Assembly: GCA_018398765.1 (NCBI GenBank) | Contig: JAHBMJ010004351.1 | Span: 63,705 to 81,401, forward strand | Source of the DNA: Chromera velia | Lineage: Eukaryota; Sar; Chromeraceae | Direction: 5' to 3' | Length of the DNA stretch: 17,697 nucleotides | Shown here: piece after piece, positions 1-10,657 of the stretch | How positions within the stretch are numbered: the first letter of the stretch is position 1 | Layout of the letters: each line of letters starts with the position of its first letter | Translations under genes and position numbers: made by a program | The notes under the pieces: generated by a model | What the model was told of the DNA's origin: nothing | Database searches by the model: none | What the model saw: only the letters and a program-made list of their open reading frames with translations

Positions 1-189
1 TTGAGTGCATCCTTCAACGCGAATTTGCATTAATGGCCGTGTGAGTCGACGGACACCGTCTTCACTAAGTCCTCCCCTATAAAAACGCAGCGCTTCGAAA
101 GGGAGGGAGGGAACCGAGGGAAGGAGGGTGGGAAGACGACCGACCCGTAGCTCCTTTTCGATATGTCCGGCCAATGGAGGCGTGCGTCA
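1..189. other. 3' flank of the minus-strand membrane protein gene, with G-run cluster
   Basis: No gene is visible. Positions 101-132 carry five G-triplets separated by short loops (GGGAGGGAGGGAACCGAGGG, then GGAGGGTGGG), which fits the G-quadruplex pattern on the plus strand, just beyond the stop codon of the neighbouring minus-strand gene. A role in transcript end formation is possible but unproven. Confidence 0.3.
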
Positions 190-965
190 TCAAAGCAAGA
201 CGTTCTGAAAAAACGACTTATAAGGAGCCAAATTGAAATCTCGGGAAAATGAGTTCTTGGGCTTTCTGACCTTCGGCGCTTGCATCTGGCACTTGACCAC
301 GTTGACTGTCTCAAAGAAATAGAACAGTTGGGGCGCAGAGCGGTGTGATGCTGATTGCGACGAGAGAAATTGGCAGACCTGCAAAGGATTTTATTGGAAA
401 CACACAGGGACTCGATACAGGGACGGTATCTCTTTTCTCCCCCCCCCGCCACTTTGGCACCGCAGACTGCGGCCGTCTCCTGGCTCTCTTTTGTGGATTT
501 TATTCTGCCAATCTGAACAGAGATGAAAAGTGACAGTCCGACTCACAGAATCATTCTCGGTGAACGTCGCATACAAGTAAGCGTCCTCCATGCTGTCTGC
601 ACGCAGCATAGGCAGGCAGAGGGGGCAGGCGGAGGAATGCAAATTTGCACGGAGGAGCTGTAGATCAAATATCCGTCTCCGACGACCGACTAACCGAAGG
701 ACGAATCATCCTTTTGCAAGCCATCCACCAAACGCGATAATCGGTTGTAGGTAGCAACGGACATATAATCAGACGTCTGGCTTCGGGCAACCATCGCCGC
801 CAGGAGCCACACCAATGGCACAAAAACGAAAGCGAAAGGTGAAAGATGCGTCATCGCGACGATCCCCAAAACCCAAGAAAATGTTTGTATCAGCCCCCAC
901 CAGAGATGTGCTGGTAAGAAATCGAAGACACGTGCAAAGAATTGTTGGTGTCTTGTACACACCGC
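190..965 (-). CDS. Unrecognised two-helix membrane protein, C-terminal exons (5' end unresolved)
   Basis: Three exons on the minus strand join in one frame. The first ends at 695 with donor GTTAGT (phase 1). The second is 547-596 (50 nt), with acceptor GTGCAG after a C/T-rich tract and donor GTGAGT (phase 0). The third is 190-378, with acceptor TTTGCAG and TGA at 192-190. Introns are 597-694 (98 bp) and 379-546 (168 bp). The first exon encodes a hydrophobic hairpin (helix 1 around HLWWGLIQTFSWVLGIVAM, helix 2 around FAFVFVPLVWLLAAMVA), then a polar segment ending DGLQKDDSSF. The second adds DSMEDAYLYATFTENDS. The third adds a 62-residue basic tail. No family is recognised. The upstream limit is uncertain: acceptor-like sites lie before 964 (TGTCAG) and before 910 (TTACCAG), and no ATG precedes the hairpin in frame. 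A start may lie in a small exon near the minus-strand ATG at 1213. The phase agreement is seen; membrane location is inferred from hydrophobicity. Confidence 0.5.
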
Positions 966-1506
966 TGACAGGGAAGCTGGCGCTTCGTACGTGTCAACTG
1001 CCCCAGACCAACCAGGGAAGCCAAGGAACTCAGAATTACAGGTCCGATCACAAAGGAGGATAATTATGAATAGAAGAGGCTTGCAGAAGCCGGAGGACGC
1101 CGCGCGGGGAGGTTTTTTGCACGCGCGCCGCCGGGCCGGGGCCGCCCCGCCGGGAAAATTTTCGCTTTCCGGGACGGTTCGCACAAAAAATCAACTTCCG
1201 AGTTTGCGTGCATGTCGAACGGCCGCGCGCGCTCTTCAAAAAAAAACTTCGGACGACAGCTCTCGAGTTGGAGATAGTTGGAGTCTCCAACGAAGGTAGT
1301 CAGAGAAAATCAGAGAAAGGAGACCTCCAAACCGTCAAGCCAGTATTTCTAAACGTTTCCCCCCACAAGTGCTTCCGCCCACATGTCTTTTCAAAGCCGC
1401 CCAACCCTCTGATCTTTCACTTCGTCCTCCAGCAAAGCAGCTGAAGGAAAACTCCGTCTTTCTCCGTCCCCCAACCCGCAACACCCCCTTCGCCAACATA
1501 CAGAAA
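966..1506. promoter_or_regulatory. Divergent intergenic region with GC-rich CpG core, probable bidirectional promoter
   Basis: This segment separates the 5' sides of a minus-strand gene and a plus-strand gene. From about 1090 to 1235 it is extremely GC- and CpG-rich, with runs such as GCCGCCGGGCCGGGGCC, unlike anything else in the window. A perfect 15-base palindrome, GTTGGAG-T-CTCCAAC, lies at 1277-1291. A further half-site, GTTGGAG, sits immediately before it at 1267-1273. The position suggests a shared promoter, but no TATA or initiator element can be assigned. Part of the segment may be 5' UTR, or a small first exon of the minus-strand gene. Confidence 0.35.
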
Positions 1507-2627
1507 ATGTATCATATTCAGACTTCCAACCTCAAAGCCCCCTCACAGTGGGTACACAGGCACCTTACTGGCTTTGATGATCCCTACAATGACAGATCAG
1601 CACTTTCAAGGCCACAGAAACGGATTCTCCACCAACAACCAAGTGTTCGAAAGGTGGAAAAAAACAATCTGTCAACCTCCAGTGCAGTTTACTGTGGACC
1701 CACTTTGAAGCACGCCTATTCGCAGCCCCGCGCCGCCAACTACCAGAACTCCCTTGCTGCTCATACGTGCATCAAGCACCGTACGTACACCGAAGAAACA
1801 GACTCCACTCTTGCAGCATCCTCTGAGTCTGCGGGCACTACCAACTCCGTCTCGGACGATCTCCGTGCATCGTCATGGGTCAACAGAGAGTCACCAAACA
1901 CGGTCGATCTGACCAGATATCTAGAGCGGCTCTCTGTCAATAGCAGACTGCACAAGACCCTTACCACCTCGGCCTACATGAACTGCGACACGCACGTCGT
2001 TCAGCGATTTTCGATTCTCACTGGAATCGGGTCGAATGTGTTTGGGCAGAAACTTCTTCTTCGCATGATGAAAATGCTGCACTTGTGCAAGTACCACGTG
2101 ACGGACATTATTTATATCATGGCGTTGGCCTCCTGCCAGCTCGACGATTGCTTCAGGTCTGTCAGATCTTGTCTTCTGTCTCCTTTTTTGTCTGAGAGTT
2201 TTCCTTGTCCTGTGACCCGCCTTCCCTTTCAGTAGATATTCGAGTGTGCGTGGGCTGCCTTCTCTGTCTCATTGTTGGGGCTTCTCGCTCCTTCAGCGTT
2301 TGTGTACCGCTGTGAGGCGTCCTGGAAATGAAACCCTGCTTTACCTTGTGTGCTCTTTGCAGCAAGCTGAGCGTCATGGACGGAAAGGAGAGGGCGAATG
2401 TGTGCGTCCTCCAGGTCTTTCTGTCGCACTGCTGGTTGCAAGACGAGACCTGTCCCATCAAGGTCTGGCACTCCAACCTCTTCAAGTCGTACTGCACGTT
2501 TGCAACGCTGCAGGACGCGCTGTTCAAGCTCTTTCTCATTCAGGAATTCTCCTTGAAGGTCGACGATCAGCGCGTGCACCAACGCGTACGCGAGCTGGTG
2601 TACGGGTCTCACCGGACAGAGGGTTGA
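1507..2627 (+). CDS. Putative P/U-type (PHO80-like) cyclin-box protein, two exons
   Basis: The exons are 1507-2156 and 2363-2627. They are split by a 206-bp GT-AG intron (donor CAG|GTCTGT, acceptor TTTGCAG) in phase 2, and together encode 304 residues. The start is the first ATG in the frame (context AGAAAATGT); an in-frame TAG lies upstream at 1297. Residues 1-~130 are polar, Ser/Thr/Gln-rich and probably disordered. From about 132 (TVDLTRYLERLSVNSR) to 290 the protein is helical. The order of motifs resembles the cyclin fold of PHO80-type cyclins: a VTDIIYIMALASCQLD helix, then NVCVLQVFLSHCWLQDE where the family has N-V-x-R-L...A-x-K-x-x-D-D/E, then a W...LF...LFLIQEFSLKV segment where the family has W...L..LE..FL..L.F.L.V. 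The usual lysine of helix 3 is absent, so binding to a kinase partner is uncertain. The gene model is fairly secure; the cyclin call is inference by pattern. A longer protein through splicing beyond the TGA cannot be excluded. Confidence 0.7.
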
Positions 2628-4081
2628 GCGAGAGGTGGTGGGCTGTGCGGGCGGGACAGTTGGTAGGCAGGATTAGCAGACAGGTTGGTGGATGGGTGCA
2701 AGAAGGTGCGTGTGCACAAGTATTTTGAGAGGAATGAGGGAAGGGTGTGGCGTCATGGGTGCGTTGTCTCTCTCTGGGAAAGATGAGAGGGGAGAAGGAA
2801 GCAATGTGAGAGAGAACGCGCATGCATGCATGTCACTATTTATAGGTGGAAGAATTCAATCAAGTGTCAGTCAAAGAGGGAAGGAAGCGGGGTGGAACAC
2901 GAGGAGGAGAGGAGAGAAAAAACAAATTCCCTTTATTTATTCTTCTTGCCGTTTGTTATGCTTCCTCCTTCCCCCCCCGGCCGGCCCCCTTTGTTTGTTT
3001 TCTGTCGTGTCAGAGTCATTTCCCCTTCTATCCATCAAATCTCGTCCTCGTCTCTTCGCTCTCTTCTCTCCACTTTCCTTCTCTTTCCTCCTGTCCATAC
3101 CCCCCCTCTTTTCCCTTCACTTCCCTCTTCGATTCATCGCGTCTCCGTCTCCCGTCTGGAAGGAAGGAAGCACCAGCAAACAAACGTGCATGGGTGGGTG
3201 GGTGCAATTATTGCACAGGCAGGCAGATGAGGCTTCAGGAGCTGTGTTTGTTGTTCGTGCGCTGACCTCATTTGTGCCTTGCTGTCGTCGCGTGACTGCT
3301 CCTTCTTTCTGTCCTGTCGTTCGTGAAATTTCTTCTTTCTGCCCCCCCCGACGTAAAACCGAACGAATTCATCTGTTTCTTTGGATTATCCATGTTTGAT
3401 TGTATTGAAAGAGAAAGCGAGAGAGAAAGAGACGTATTATGGAAAGAAAGAAAAAACAGCAACAGGAGGGCAAATCGAGGCGATAAGTATTTCCCGAAGT
3501 CGAGTCAGTCGATCATTCATTCGGCTGCTTTCTCGTTTTTACCTCCTTTATCCCCCCCATACGGCAAAGTAAGGTCCTCCCCTGTCCACCCCCCTCTCTC
3601 TCTCCCCTCCCCTTTATGATGGACTCGCACGTACGCGCGGACTCTTTCAAGGGGAAGGGGTGGGGGGCAAGGAAAGGGGGGGAAGATGTCACGACCCGGC
3701 CGGGAGAAAAAATTCAATGAAATAATTCAAGCAAGGAAGAAAAAAAAGACTGGCCGGTTTTGCCGTGAGCTGTCTTTTCCATCGTTTGTTTTCTAGGGGG
3801 GGGCAGAGGAAGGAATAGAGGGAACAAGAAGAGCAGAAGCAAGAAACGAGGAAGGAGACAGCCCTCCTCGTGGCCTTCCAATCCTTCCCCCACAATCGTC
3901 GTTGCAATGCAATTCTGCACCTCCCCACCAGTGACTGAAGAAGGAATGTTTGGGTTGGCGGTGGGTGTTATAAGAAAGACAGAAAGAAGGGGAAAGGAAA
4001 AGAGAGAGCGGGTGTTCCACTCAAATGTTCAATGAATGTTCCTTCTTTCTATCATCTGTCTTTGATCCTCTATTTATCTGT

Positions 4082-4097
4082 ATGGATGGATGGATGG
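4082..4097. repeat. (ATGG)4 microsatellite
   Basis: Four uninterrupted ATGG units. A complementary-type CATC/CCAT run lies nearby at about 4478-4491. Confidence 0.9.
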
Positions 4098-5920
4098 CCT
4101 TTTCTTCTCTTCCTTCTCCACTACTTCAGTCTCTCCTTGCCCTCCCTCTATTCTCCTCTCCCTCCTTCCTTCCTTTCTCGTTTGTCTTTCAGCCTTCGTC
4201 CCTTTCGGTGTTTCTGCCCTCCTCTGTCCCTCTTCCTCCTTCTCATAGAGATTGGTTGGTTGAAGTTGGGGGTTCCTGCAAGGGAGGGAGGCCCTCCAGG
4301 GAAGGGGGGGGGAAATATATCAGCAGCCTCTTTCTTCTTTCCGCCACAAACAACAAGCAGAAACACACGAACGAAAAACTAGCGACGGAGAACATGTAGT
4401 GAAAGAAGTGGCTGCATGGGGTCATGGAGGGAGGGAGGAATTGAAGGGGGGGGAAAGAGAGATTGGATGTGTGCGTTCATCCATCCATCCAACCATGTTT
4501 GCATACAAGTCCTTTCCTTTCTTTTTCTTTCTTTGGGTCGGTCACTGCGACGAAAAACTTTGACTGATTGATTGTTTGACTGTTGACATCAAACCAGACA
4601 GACACAGCACACAGACAAAGAAAGAAAGGAAGGAAGAAAGGCAGAGAGACAGACAAGGAAGTCTCAAGGAAGGCGTCGATTTAGCCGTGAGGGCTGCATT
4701 TTTACTTTTCTTTTCCTCATGAGACAGGCCGATCATCAATCTGGCTTCGCTGTTTTTTTGCTTCCTCTTCCTCCCTCTCTCTCTTTCTGACTGACTGTAC
4801 GCTGAGACTGCTGAGGGTGGATGAAAAAAAAAAAGAGAGAGAAAGAAAAAAAAAAGAAGCGAACAGACGGTCGGCGAGAGAAAAGGAGGAGTGACAAGGA
4901 AAGGAGAAGCGAAAAACAAAGCAGATTACTGGGGGAGACGGTGCTGGAAATGTCACTTACGTTTGCACATTTGTGTGCATCTGTGTGGTACGTACAAGCG
5001 GAAAGCAAAAGGAGGGAAGAAAAGAGGGAGGCAAAACGAATTCAAGGAAACAAAGAAAGAACGGAAGAAAGGGACAGAAAGAATTAAAGGGAGAGGAAGG
5101 GCCTTCGAAAAGGAGGGGGGGAGGGGGGGTGAAAGTCAAAAAAGGCCGGCACCGCTTGTGTGTGCGACTGTCTGCAGCTGGCTCGCTCACCTCTCTCTCA
5201 TCTTGAGTGAGTGGGGGTTCGAGTGAGCCGCACGCTCTTTTGACAGAATTGGCCAGTTCTATATTCATCCACCCATTTTGTTGGTTTTGTCCTCTTTTTT
5301 GAATGAATTTCCGTGTCCCTCCATCCTTGTCTTTCTTCCAGCAGAACCCCCCACACGCACACACACAAACTTCTCCTCTCTCATCTGTTCTTCTTCCGCG
5401 CCCCCGTCGATCCGATTTGAAAGGATCAAAAGAGAGAAGAGAGGAAAGAAAGAAAGAAAAAACTCCTTTTTTTCATTGTCGGTCAGCTGGTGGTAGAGAG
5501 GAATGGACATTTCGGTAGTGGGCAAGGACCAGAAAAAAGGGGGGTTGATGAGAGAGAGGGGAGGGGATCTTCTGATGAGAAGAAGAAAGAGAAAGGCAGG
5601 AGGAGAGGATGGATGAGAAGGGTAGGTAGGATGAGTAAATTAAGAAGGGGTGTTGGGAGGGAGGGGTTGCTTGCGAATTTCTGTGGGTGTTGGATGCGTC
5701 TTTGTGTTGTCTTTGTGTATCTGTTTGTGGCGTGGAGAGGGGAGAGGGGAAGACGCAGCAGGAATCAGCTTGCTCCATCCCCTCATCGTTTTTCACAAGA
5801 GATGGAAATAGAAAGGCGTTTGGGGTGAAAAGAGAAAGTATGGCAGATTGGGACAAAACAAAGCAAAGGGTGGGACGGACCCCTATGGAAAGAATGTATG
5901 TTGGCATTCTGTTGTTTTCG

Positions 5921-5952
5921 TCACTCACTCACTCACTCACTCACTCACTCAC
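5921..5952. repeat. (TCAC)8 microsatellite
   Basis: Eight perfect TCAC units, 32 bp, followed by TTATAG. Shorter CACT runs recur near 7934. Confidence 0.95.
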
Positions 5953-7181
5953 TTATAGTCGATCGCTCGAACTTTTCTTCTTCTTTTCTTCCTTCCGTCT
6001 GTCAGCATTCGTCTAGCGGTTCTCGACCTCTTATCTTCTGTCAGTTTGTCCTTGTCTTATCGTGTCTTGTCTTGTCTTGCCCGTTGCTTTCCTGCTTTGC
6101 TTTATGGCTCCTTCCGTCCGTCCTCTCTGGCTGCGCCTGCCCAAGGTGCAAAGTGTGTCCGCGGACGCGCAGAGAAGAAACGAAACTTGTAGGAAGGGAA
6201 GAGGGCAGAAGGGAGGGATGGTAAGGGTGGCGGTAGAGGACAAAGGTGGCCTCCCTCCTCACCCATCCAAGAAAGAAAAAACAAAAACGGGGAGAGAGAG
6301 AGAGATCAAGCTCGCTCGCAGTAGAAGAACGGACCAGAGATCCCATTCTCTCTTTAGTGGTTTAGATGGAAAGACACAGACTTGATTTGTTTTCTTCTTT
6401 TCCTGCGAGAACGACTGCAAAACAGAATAAACTGACCAGAGAGTTCTCTCCCTTATCGTATAACGTGTTCTCAGTAAAGGAAACCTCTTCCACGAACTCC
6501 TTTCTCTATTGTATGATCTATCCATTTATCTGCCGAAGATGTTGTTCTGTTTCTTTTTCTTTTCAAGTCGCACTGCGTCTGCCTGTGTGTGTGTCTGTCT
6601 GTCTGTCTTCATCTCTAGACCTTCCGATCCCTTCCTGTCCGCTGGCCTCGGGTGGTCTCTCTTTCGTTCCTTCCCTCTTTCTCTCTCTGACACGCAAAGC
6701 GTTCGGTCGGTTGAGACGGTAGGCGGGGTGTGTGTGGGGAGATTGCGGGGTGTGTTGGAGGTCGGGTTGTCAATGTGGAGGAAGTTTTTCTCCCTCCCAA
6801 TCTATTTCTAGATGGTGAAAGAGTATCTGATAGGCAGGGGAGGGGGATATCTCCGTTCTCTGCCTGTGCTCTAGTTGGTTGATGGTTCTGCCGAGGTGGG
6901 AGGGCTGGACATATAGAGTTGCGTGAAAGAAGAGTGATTATAGACCTGCAGACATGCATGCATTCGGAGCCGTCGCGAGAGCGAAAGAAAGCGTGTGTGA
7001 AAGAAAAGATGAGAAGAAAGCGTGTGTCCGTCCGTCCAGAGCCCGAGACGAAGCAAAGGGAGCAAAAGGGAAATTTTAGAAGCGTGCATGGGGCACATCG
7101 GCTTGCCTTATGGTCCCTCAGTACGATGGCAGTAATGATTTCTTCTCTTCACACTCCCTCACTCAAACGTATCTGTCTGTC

Positions 7182-7229
7182 TGCTTGTCCCTGAGAGAGA
7201 CGCAGTGCTTGTCCCTGAGAGAGACGCAG
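7182..7229. repeat. 24-bp perfect tandem duplication
   Basis: The 24-base unit beginning TGCTTGTCCCTGAGAGAGAC occurs twice head to tail (7182-7205 and 7206-7229) with no mismatch, which indicates a recent event in non-coding DNA. Confidence 0.95.
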
Positions 7230-7779
7230 TCAGACAAGACTGAACAGCTCTGAAGGGTCCTTGCTATCCGATCCGGGCGTGTCCGTCTGTCCGTCAAGTG
7301 TATTGGTTGGTGTGTGCGTTCATTGGTTCGTTCATTCGTTCTTATTCTTCAATCTCTTTTTCTGTCTCTGTGTGTGTCTGTGTCACTGTGTCTCTCTGTC
7401 GGTCAGTCTGTCCGGCTGTTTGTCTCTATCTGTGCATGTCTACACGAAGAGAGAAACTCCCTCTCAATGCTTCTTTCTCTCTGTGCCTGCTGATGCTCTG
7501 ATTTTTTGACACGAAGAAAAGATGTGTGTGGAATGCACGAGGGTGTGCGACTGGAAAGAACAGGATAGAATAGATTGGCTTCGTTAAGTGCCAGCGTTTG
7601 GGTTTGACATGGGTCGGTCGGTTGGTTTCCAGGAGTAGTCGTTCAGATTGCTTCTGCTTAAAGTAGCTAGGGGGGGGTTGGACTCGAGAGGTTTGATGAG
7701 AAGAGAAAGTAGGAGAAGCGTGGTGGGTTCTGTCTCTGGCGTGTGGATTTTTCTCTCATGACCTCCTGAAAGTCACCCC

Positions 7780-7825
7780 ATGTTGGTGGTTGGTCGGTCA
7801 GTTGGTTGGTTGGCTGGTTGTTCTG
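7780..7825. repeat. Degenerate TTGG/TCGG tetranucleotide tract
   Basis: Imperfect repeats of GGTTGGT, GGTCGGTC and TTGGTTGGCTGG. It is related in unit to the perfect GGTT tract at 8232. Confidence 0.7.
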
Positions 7826-8231
7826 CCCATCCTCACTCTTTGCTTGCTTTGTTCATTTGTTCTTTTGGCCGTCTGGCCTGGTGAAGAAGAAAGAAGACAG
7901 ACAGACAACTGGAAGAAGATTGATTGATTGATACACTCACTCACTGATTGCGTCCTTCCTTCCTTCCTACCTGGCAAGGCTCACTGATCTGCTGACAGCT
8001 TCATTCATTCATGCTGCTTTCTCAGTGCCGTCCTATAGTGAGTGTGTGTGTGTGTGAATGAGGGAGGGTTGTGGGAGGGTTTGAAGGCTGGAGTGTGTGG
8101 GAGGTGCATCCATCAAACAGAAAACTCTTTCTTTGGTTCGGGAGGCATGCAGGAAGGGGTCCCCCAGAGCAAAAAAGGAAGAAAGAAAGGACGAAAGGAA
8201 GAAAGGAACAAACAGAACTTAAAAGAAAGAA

Positions 8232-8270
8232 GTTGGTTGGTTGGTTGGTTGGTTGGTTGGTTGGTTGGTG
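8232..8270. repeat. (GGTT)9 microsatellite
   Basis: About nine uninterrupted GGTT units, bounded by AAAGAAAGAA on the left and GGAAAGAAAC on the right. The plus strand holds regularly spaced GG doublets that could in principle form a two-tier G-quadruplex. Confidence 0.95.
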
Positions 8271-8750
8271 GAAAGAAACGACCATTCCTTCGTCAGTGTT
8301 GGCGTGGGAGAGGAGGGGGGAGGGGAGAGGGCAGCGTGTGCATGGATACTCCCCTTTTTAATTCCCGGTTCCTGTCTGTTTCTTTTCTTCCTAGTCACTT
8401 TCTCTCTTGGTTGTTGTCTCGGCTCCCCTTCCCGTCTCTCTTTGTGGAAGGCTGCTGTTAGGTCGCAGGGGCTGGTCCCTTTTTGAACAGAGAAGGAAGG
8501 AAGACAGACAAGGGGGCGTCATTTCGTCTCTCTGCCTCGCTCTCTTCGTGCTTCTCTTCTCATGCGGAGCGACTGACCGTCCAGTCTCGGGGACCGTCAG
8601 GAAGACACACAGCAAGAAGGAAAGAAGAGAGGAAGCTAGAGAATCTCGTCTGCCTGCATGCGAATGTCGACAGACACGCGCGGAGGACAGCTTTGGTGAG
8701 AAGTTTGGAAGGAAATGGATGATGATGGACGGACAGCCTTGACAGAGCCG

Positions 8751-8773
8751 CAGAAAGAGAGAGAGAGAGAGAG
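8751..8773. repeat. (GA)n microsatellite
   Basis: An uninterrupted run of GA dinucleotides ending at GAGCTAGAG. Confidence 0.85.
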
Positions 8774-9784
8774 CTAGAGAATCTGAAGGCGTCGTGGTGT
8801 TGTATGAAATAGAAAGATGCATCATGGGTGGCGAGTGCGTGTGTTGCTTCTGGTTGAGGCAGGGGCAACCTCAAGAGAAAAGAGTTTCCTCACACCCTCC
8901 CCTTCCTCGTCCTTTTTTCCAGAAAGTCTTCAGGTAAATTCATGCGTCTTTTTTTTTATTTCTGCTGCCAGCCCTTGTTGGGTACTTTGTGGTGCGTGCG
9001 TGCGTCATTCTTCGTTCGATCGGGTGTAATCCGACAGACAGGCAGACAGACATGGAGTCAGACAAACAAACAGACGGGCAGTACCCTTTTTCTCTTGTCA
9101 GAGTGCATGTGTTGCGGACTGAAGATGATGTGAACGCATCACATCGATCGTTCAATGTGGAATTGGGAATTCAAAGCGCGGCGCCGATCTGTCGGAGAGG
9201 GGCCGTTTTAGGAAGTATGGATCGATTCACTCCACTCGTTTCCTTGCACATCCATGCATGCTTCCATCCATGCAGTCTGTTGCACTGATGCATAGGTGGT
9301 GCTGCATATGTATGCCGTCTCTGTGTGTGGCTTGTGCAATCATGAATGCGTGCATGTATGCACGAAGCGGCCGGATGTGCAATGTCGTGTCACTTTACTA
9401 CTTTAGGTGGGTGTTGGTTGCTCCTTGATGCCGTCGGTACTCTGAGCTGTGCAGACGGCCGGTGCATGCAGTCAGTTGAAAGGCTTCAACAGCTGTCACT
9501 GAAGTCTTGATTGAGTGGACCTCCATAGACGCATTTAGGTGCGTTCATGCGCCGTCACGATGTGTCGGCCTTTTCAAAAATCATTTCATCCTGCATGCAG
9601 TCTGACATACTGCAGTGTGGATGGATTAAACTATTTATCAAATGATTCAAATTGAATAACATTGACTTCTAGATTGAATTATAATTCCAGCAATGATTCT
9701 GGGAGTGATTCGACTATTAAAAAAAACTTAGAAAAAAAATATTAGCTTAGGTTTTAAAAACTAGTTTAAAAATATGTATAGTTG

Positions 9785-10531
9785 TACACAGTACGGTTAG
9801 GAGTAATGAAAATAGGACGGTTACTAGGCGGCCGCTAAGCTGCCCGGTTACCAATTTTGTGGTTATGGTAGTAGTGTTCCAATGGTAGTGGTAGTAGCTA
9901 AAAACAGGCAGATTTAGCCATATTCTGAATCAAACTTAACTTACAAAACCAATTTTAGACTAGTAAGAATCATATCTTTGGCATTTATTAAACGTTCATT
10001 CTAGTAAGATTCAATATTCATCATTTTGTGACTGAACTCTAACTCGTTTCATTCATTGTGGACCGGGAGCCGAAGAAGGCAAGTGCACTGATCGAAGCTT
10101 ATCTGAAATGAGTGCACGCGCGTCTTGTGTGGTTGTGCAGCCTTTAGCTTCAGCCTAGGCTGCGGAGGGTCGTGGTTGTTCATATTCATGCGGAAGCAGG
10201 CTAAGCTGCGGCGGTTTGCTCCTTTTGTTTACAACTGCACCTATCTCTGGTTTCAGAGACTCTAGGCTTAACCACAATTAAATAAGTAAGTAAGTATCAC
10301 TATCTATAGCATATTATAGCAAATATGATTTGACTATAATCATTTTAGGGCTTTAAACTGCTAGTGAGTAAAATAGGTCTAGCAACTGTTTTTACTCGAG
10401 TTTTTCCTTGAACTACCATGGTAGTGGTACACGCCTTCAGGTCCGCTGGTTACCATCTCATGGTTACCAAACTGACGGTTACTCGTTACTCGCTAAAAGA
10501 GGCTGGTAGTAACTCCTAACCGTACTGTGTA
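9785..10531. mobile_element. Non-autonomous TIR transposon (hAT-like MITE), 747 bp
   Basis: The first 20 bases, TACACAGTACGGTTAGGAGT (9785-9804), are perfectly inverted at 10512-10531. The 8 bases outside are TATAGTTG on the left (9777-9784) and TACAGTTG on the right (10532-10539), a target-site duplication with one mismatch. Eight-base duplications are typical of the hAT superfamily, though P and Merlin elements can make similar ones. Subterminal regions on both sides carry repeated CGGTTA and GGTTACC words, as expected for transposase-binding arrays. There is no long open frame, so it could not move without a transposase from elsewhere. The middle (about 10060-10250) is GC-richer and may be captured host sequence. 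Confidence 0.75.
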
Positions 10532-10657
10532 TACAGTTGATTATATAAGAGTTGAATATCATATCATAGTATATAAAATTTTTTAACTAATTTTCATACG
10601 TTCGTTTATAGCTATAAGCTACCATAAGTTCTGCCCCTGGCACGGCATATATAGGAG

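Larger units (their letters stand above)
2628..9620. other. Long convergent intergenic spacer, low-complexity, no convincing gene
   Basis: All open frames here are short and built from compositional bias (runs of Ser/Leu/Phe/Pro, or Arg/Glu/Lys), and none has recognisable domains. The plus strand switches between pyrimidine-rich blocks (for example 2940-3130, 4020-4250, 5270-5400, 5900-6130, 6380-6720, 7130-7500) and purine-rich blocks (for example 3400-3480, 3640-4010, 4600-4700, 4820-5125, 5410-5830). Tetranucleotide microsatellites are scattered throughout. G-run clusters occur at about 4279-4313, 4425-4455 and 5110-5131. The stretch 8940-9620 is less repetitive, with many TGCATGC-type words, but still shows no supported exon. 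The spacer lies between two convergent genes, so its ends should include their 3' UTRs. Confidence 0.6.

Noticed and set aside
815-1063. Plus-strand open frame starting ATG, Lys/Arg-rich (MAQKRKRKVKD...), resembling a nuclear basic protein
   Set aside because: It lies opposite the hydrophobic exon of the minus-strand gene, whose three exons agree in phase. Basic codons on one strand are the expected mirror of Phe/Leu codons on the other.
2819-2832. GCATGCATGC words (also at 6953, 9250, 9468, 9592, 15694) as ApiAP2 binding sites
   Set aside because: The TGCATGCA motif is known for some apicomplexan AP2 factors, but these copies sit in microsatellite-like or intronic sequence, not upstream of the identified genes.
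5210-5225. GGGTTCGAGT, resembling a tRNA B box
   Set aside because: It lacks the following CC, has no A box at the right distance, and the surrounding sequence does not fold as a cloverleaf.
7182-7229. Repeated GAGACGC in the 24-bp duplication, resembling a promoter motif reported in Toxoplasma
   Set aside because: No gene start follows, and the host group is not established. The second copy comes from simple tandem duplication.
8989-9288. Plus-strand open frame in the less repetitive part of the spacer
   Set aside because: It starts at GTG, runs through a microsatellite-like CAGACA tract, has no recognisable domain and has no supporting splice pattern.
10060-10250. GC-richer structured stretch (GCCTAGGC palindrome, GTGCAC pairs) as a possible small RNA gene
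   Set aside because: It sits inside a transposon, with no tRNA, snRNA or promoter motifs. Captured host DNA or an element-internal hairpin is simpler.
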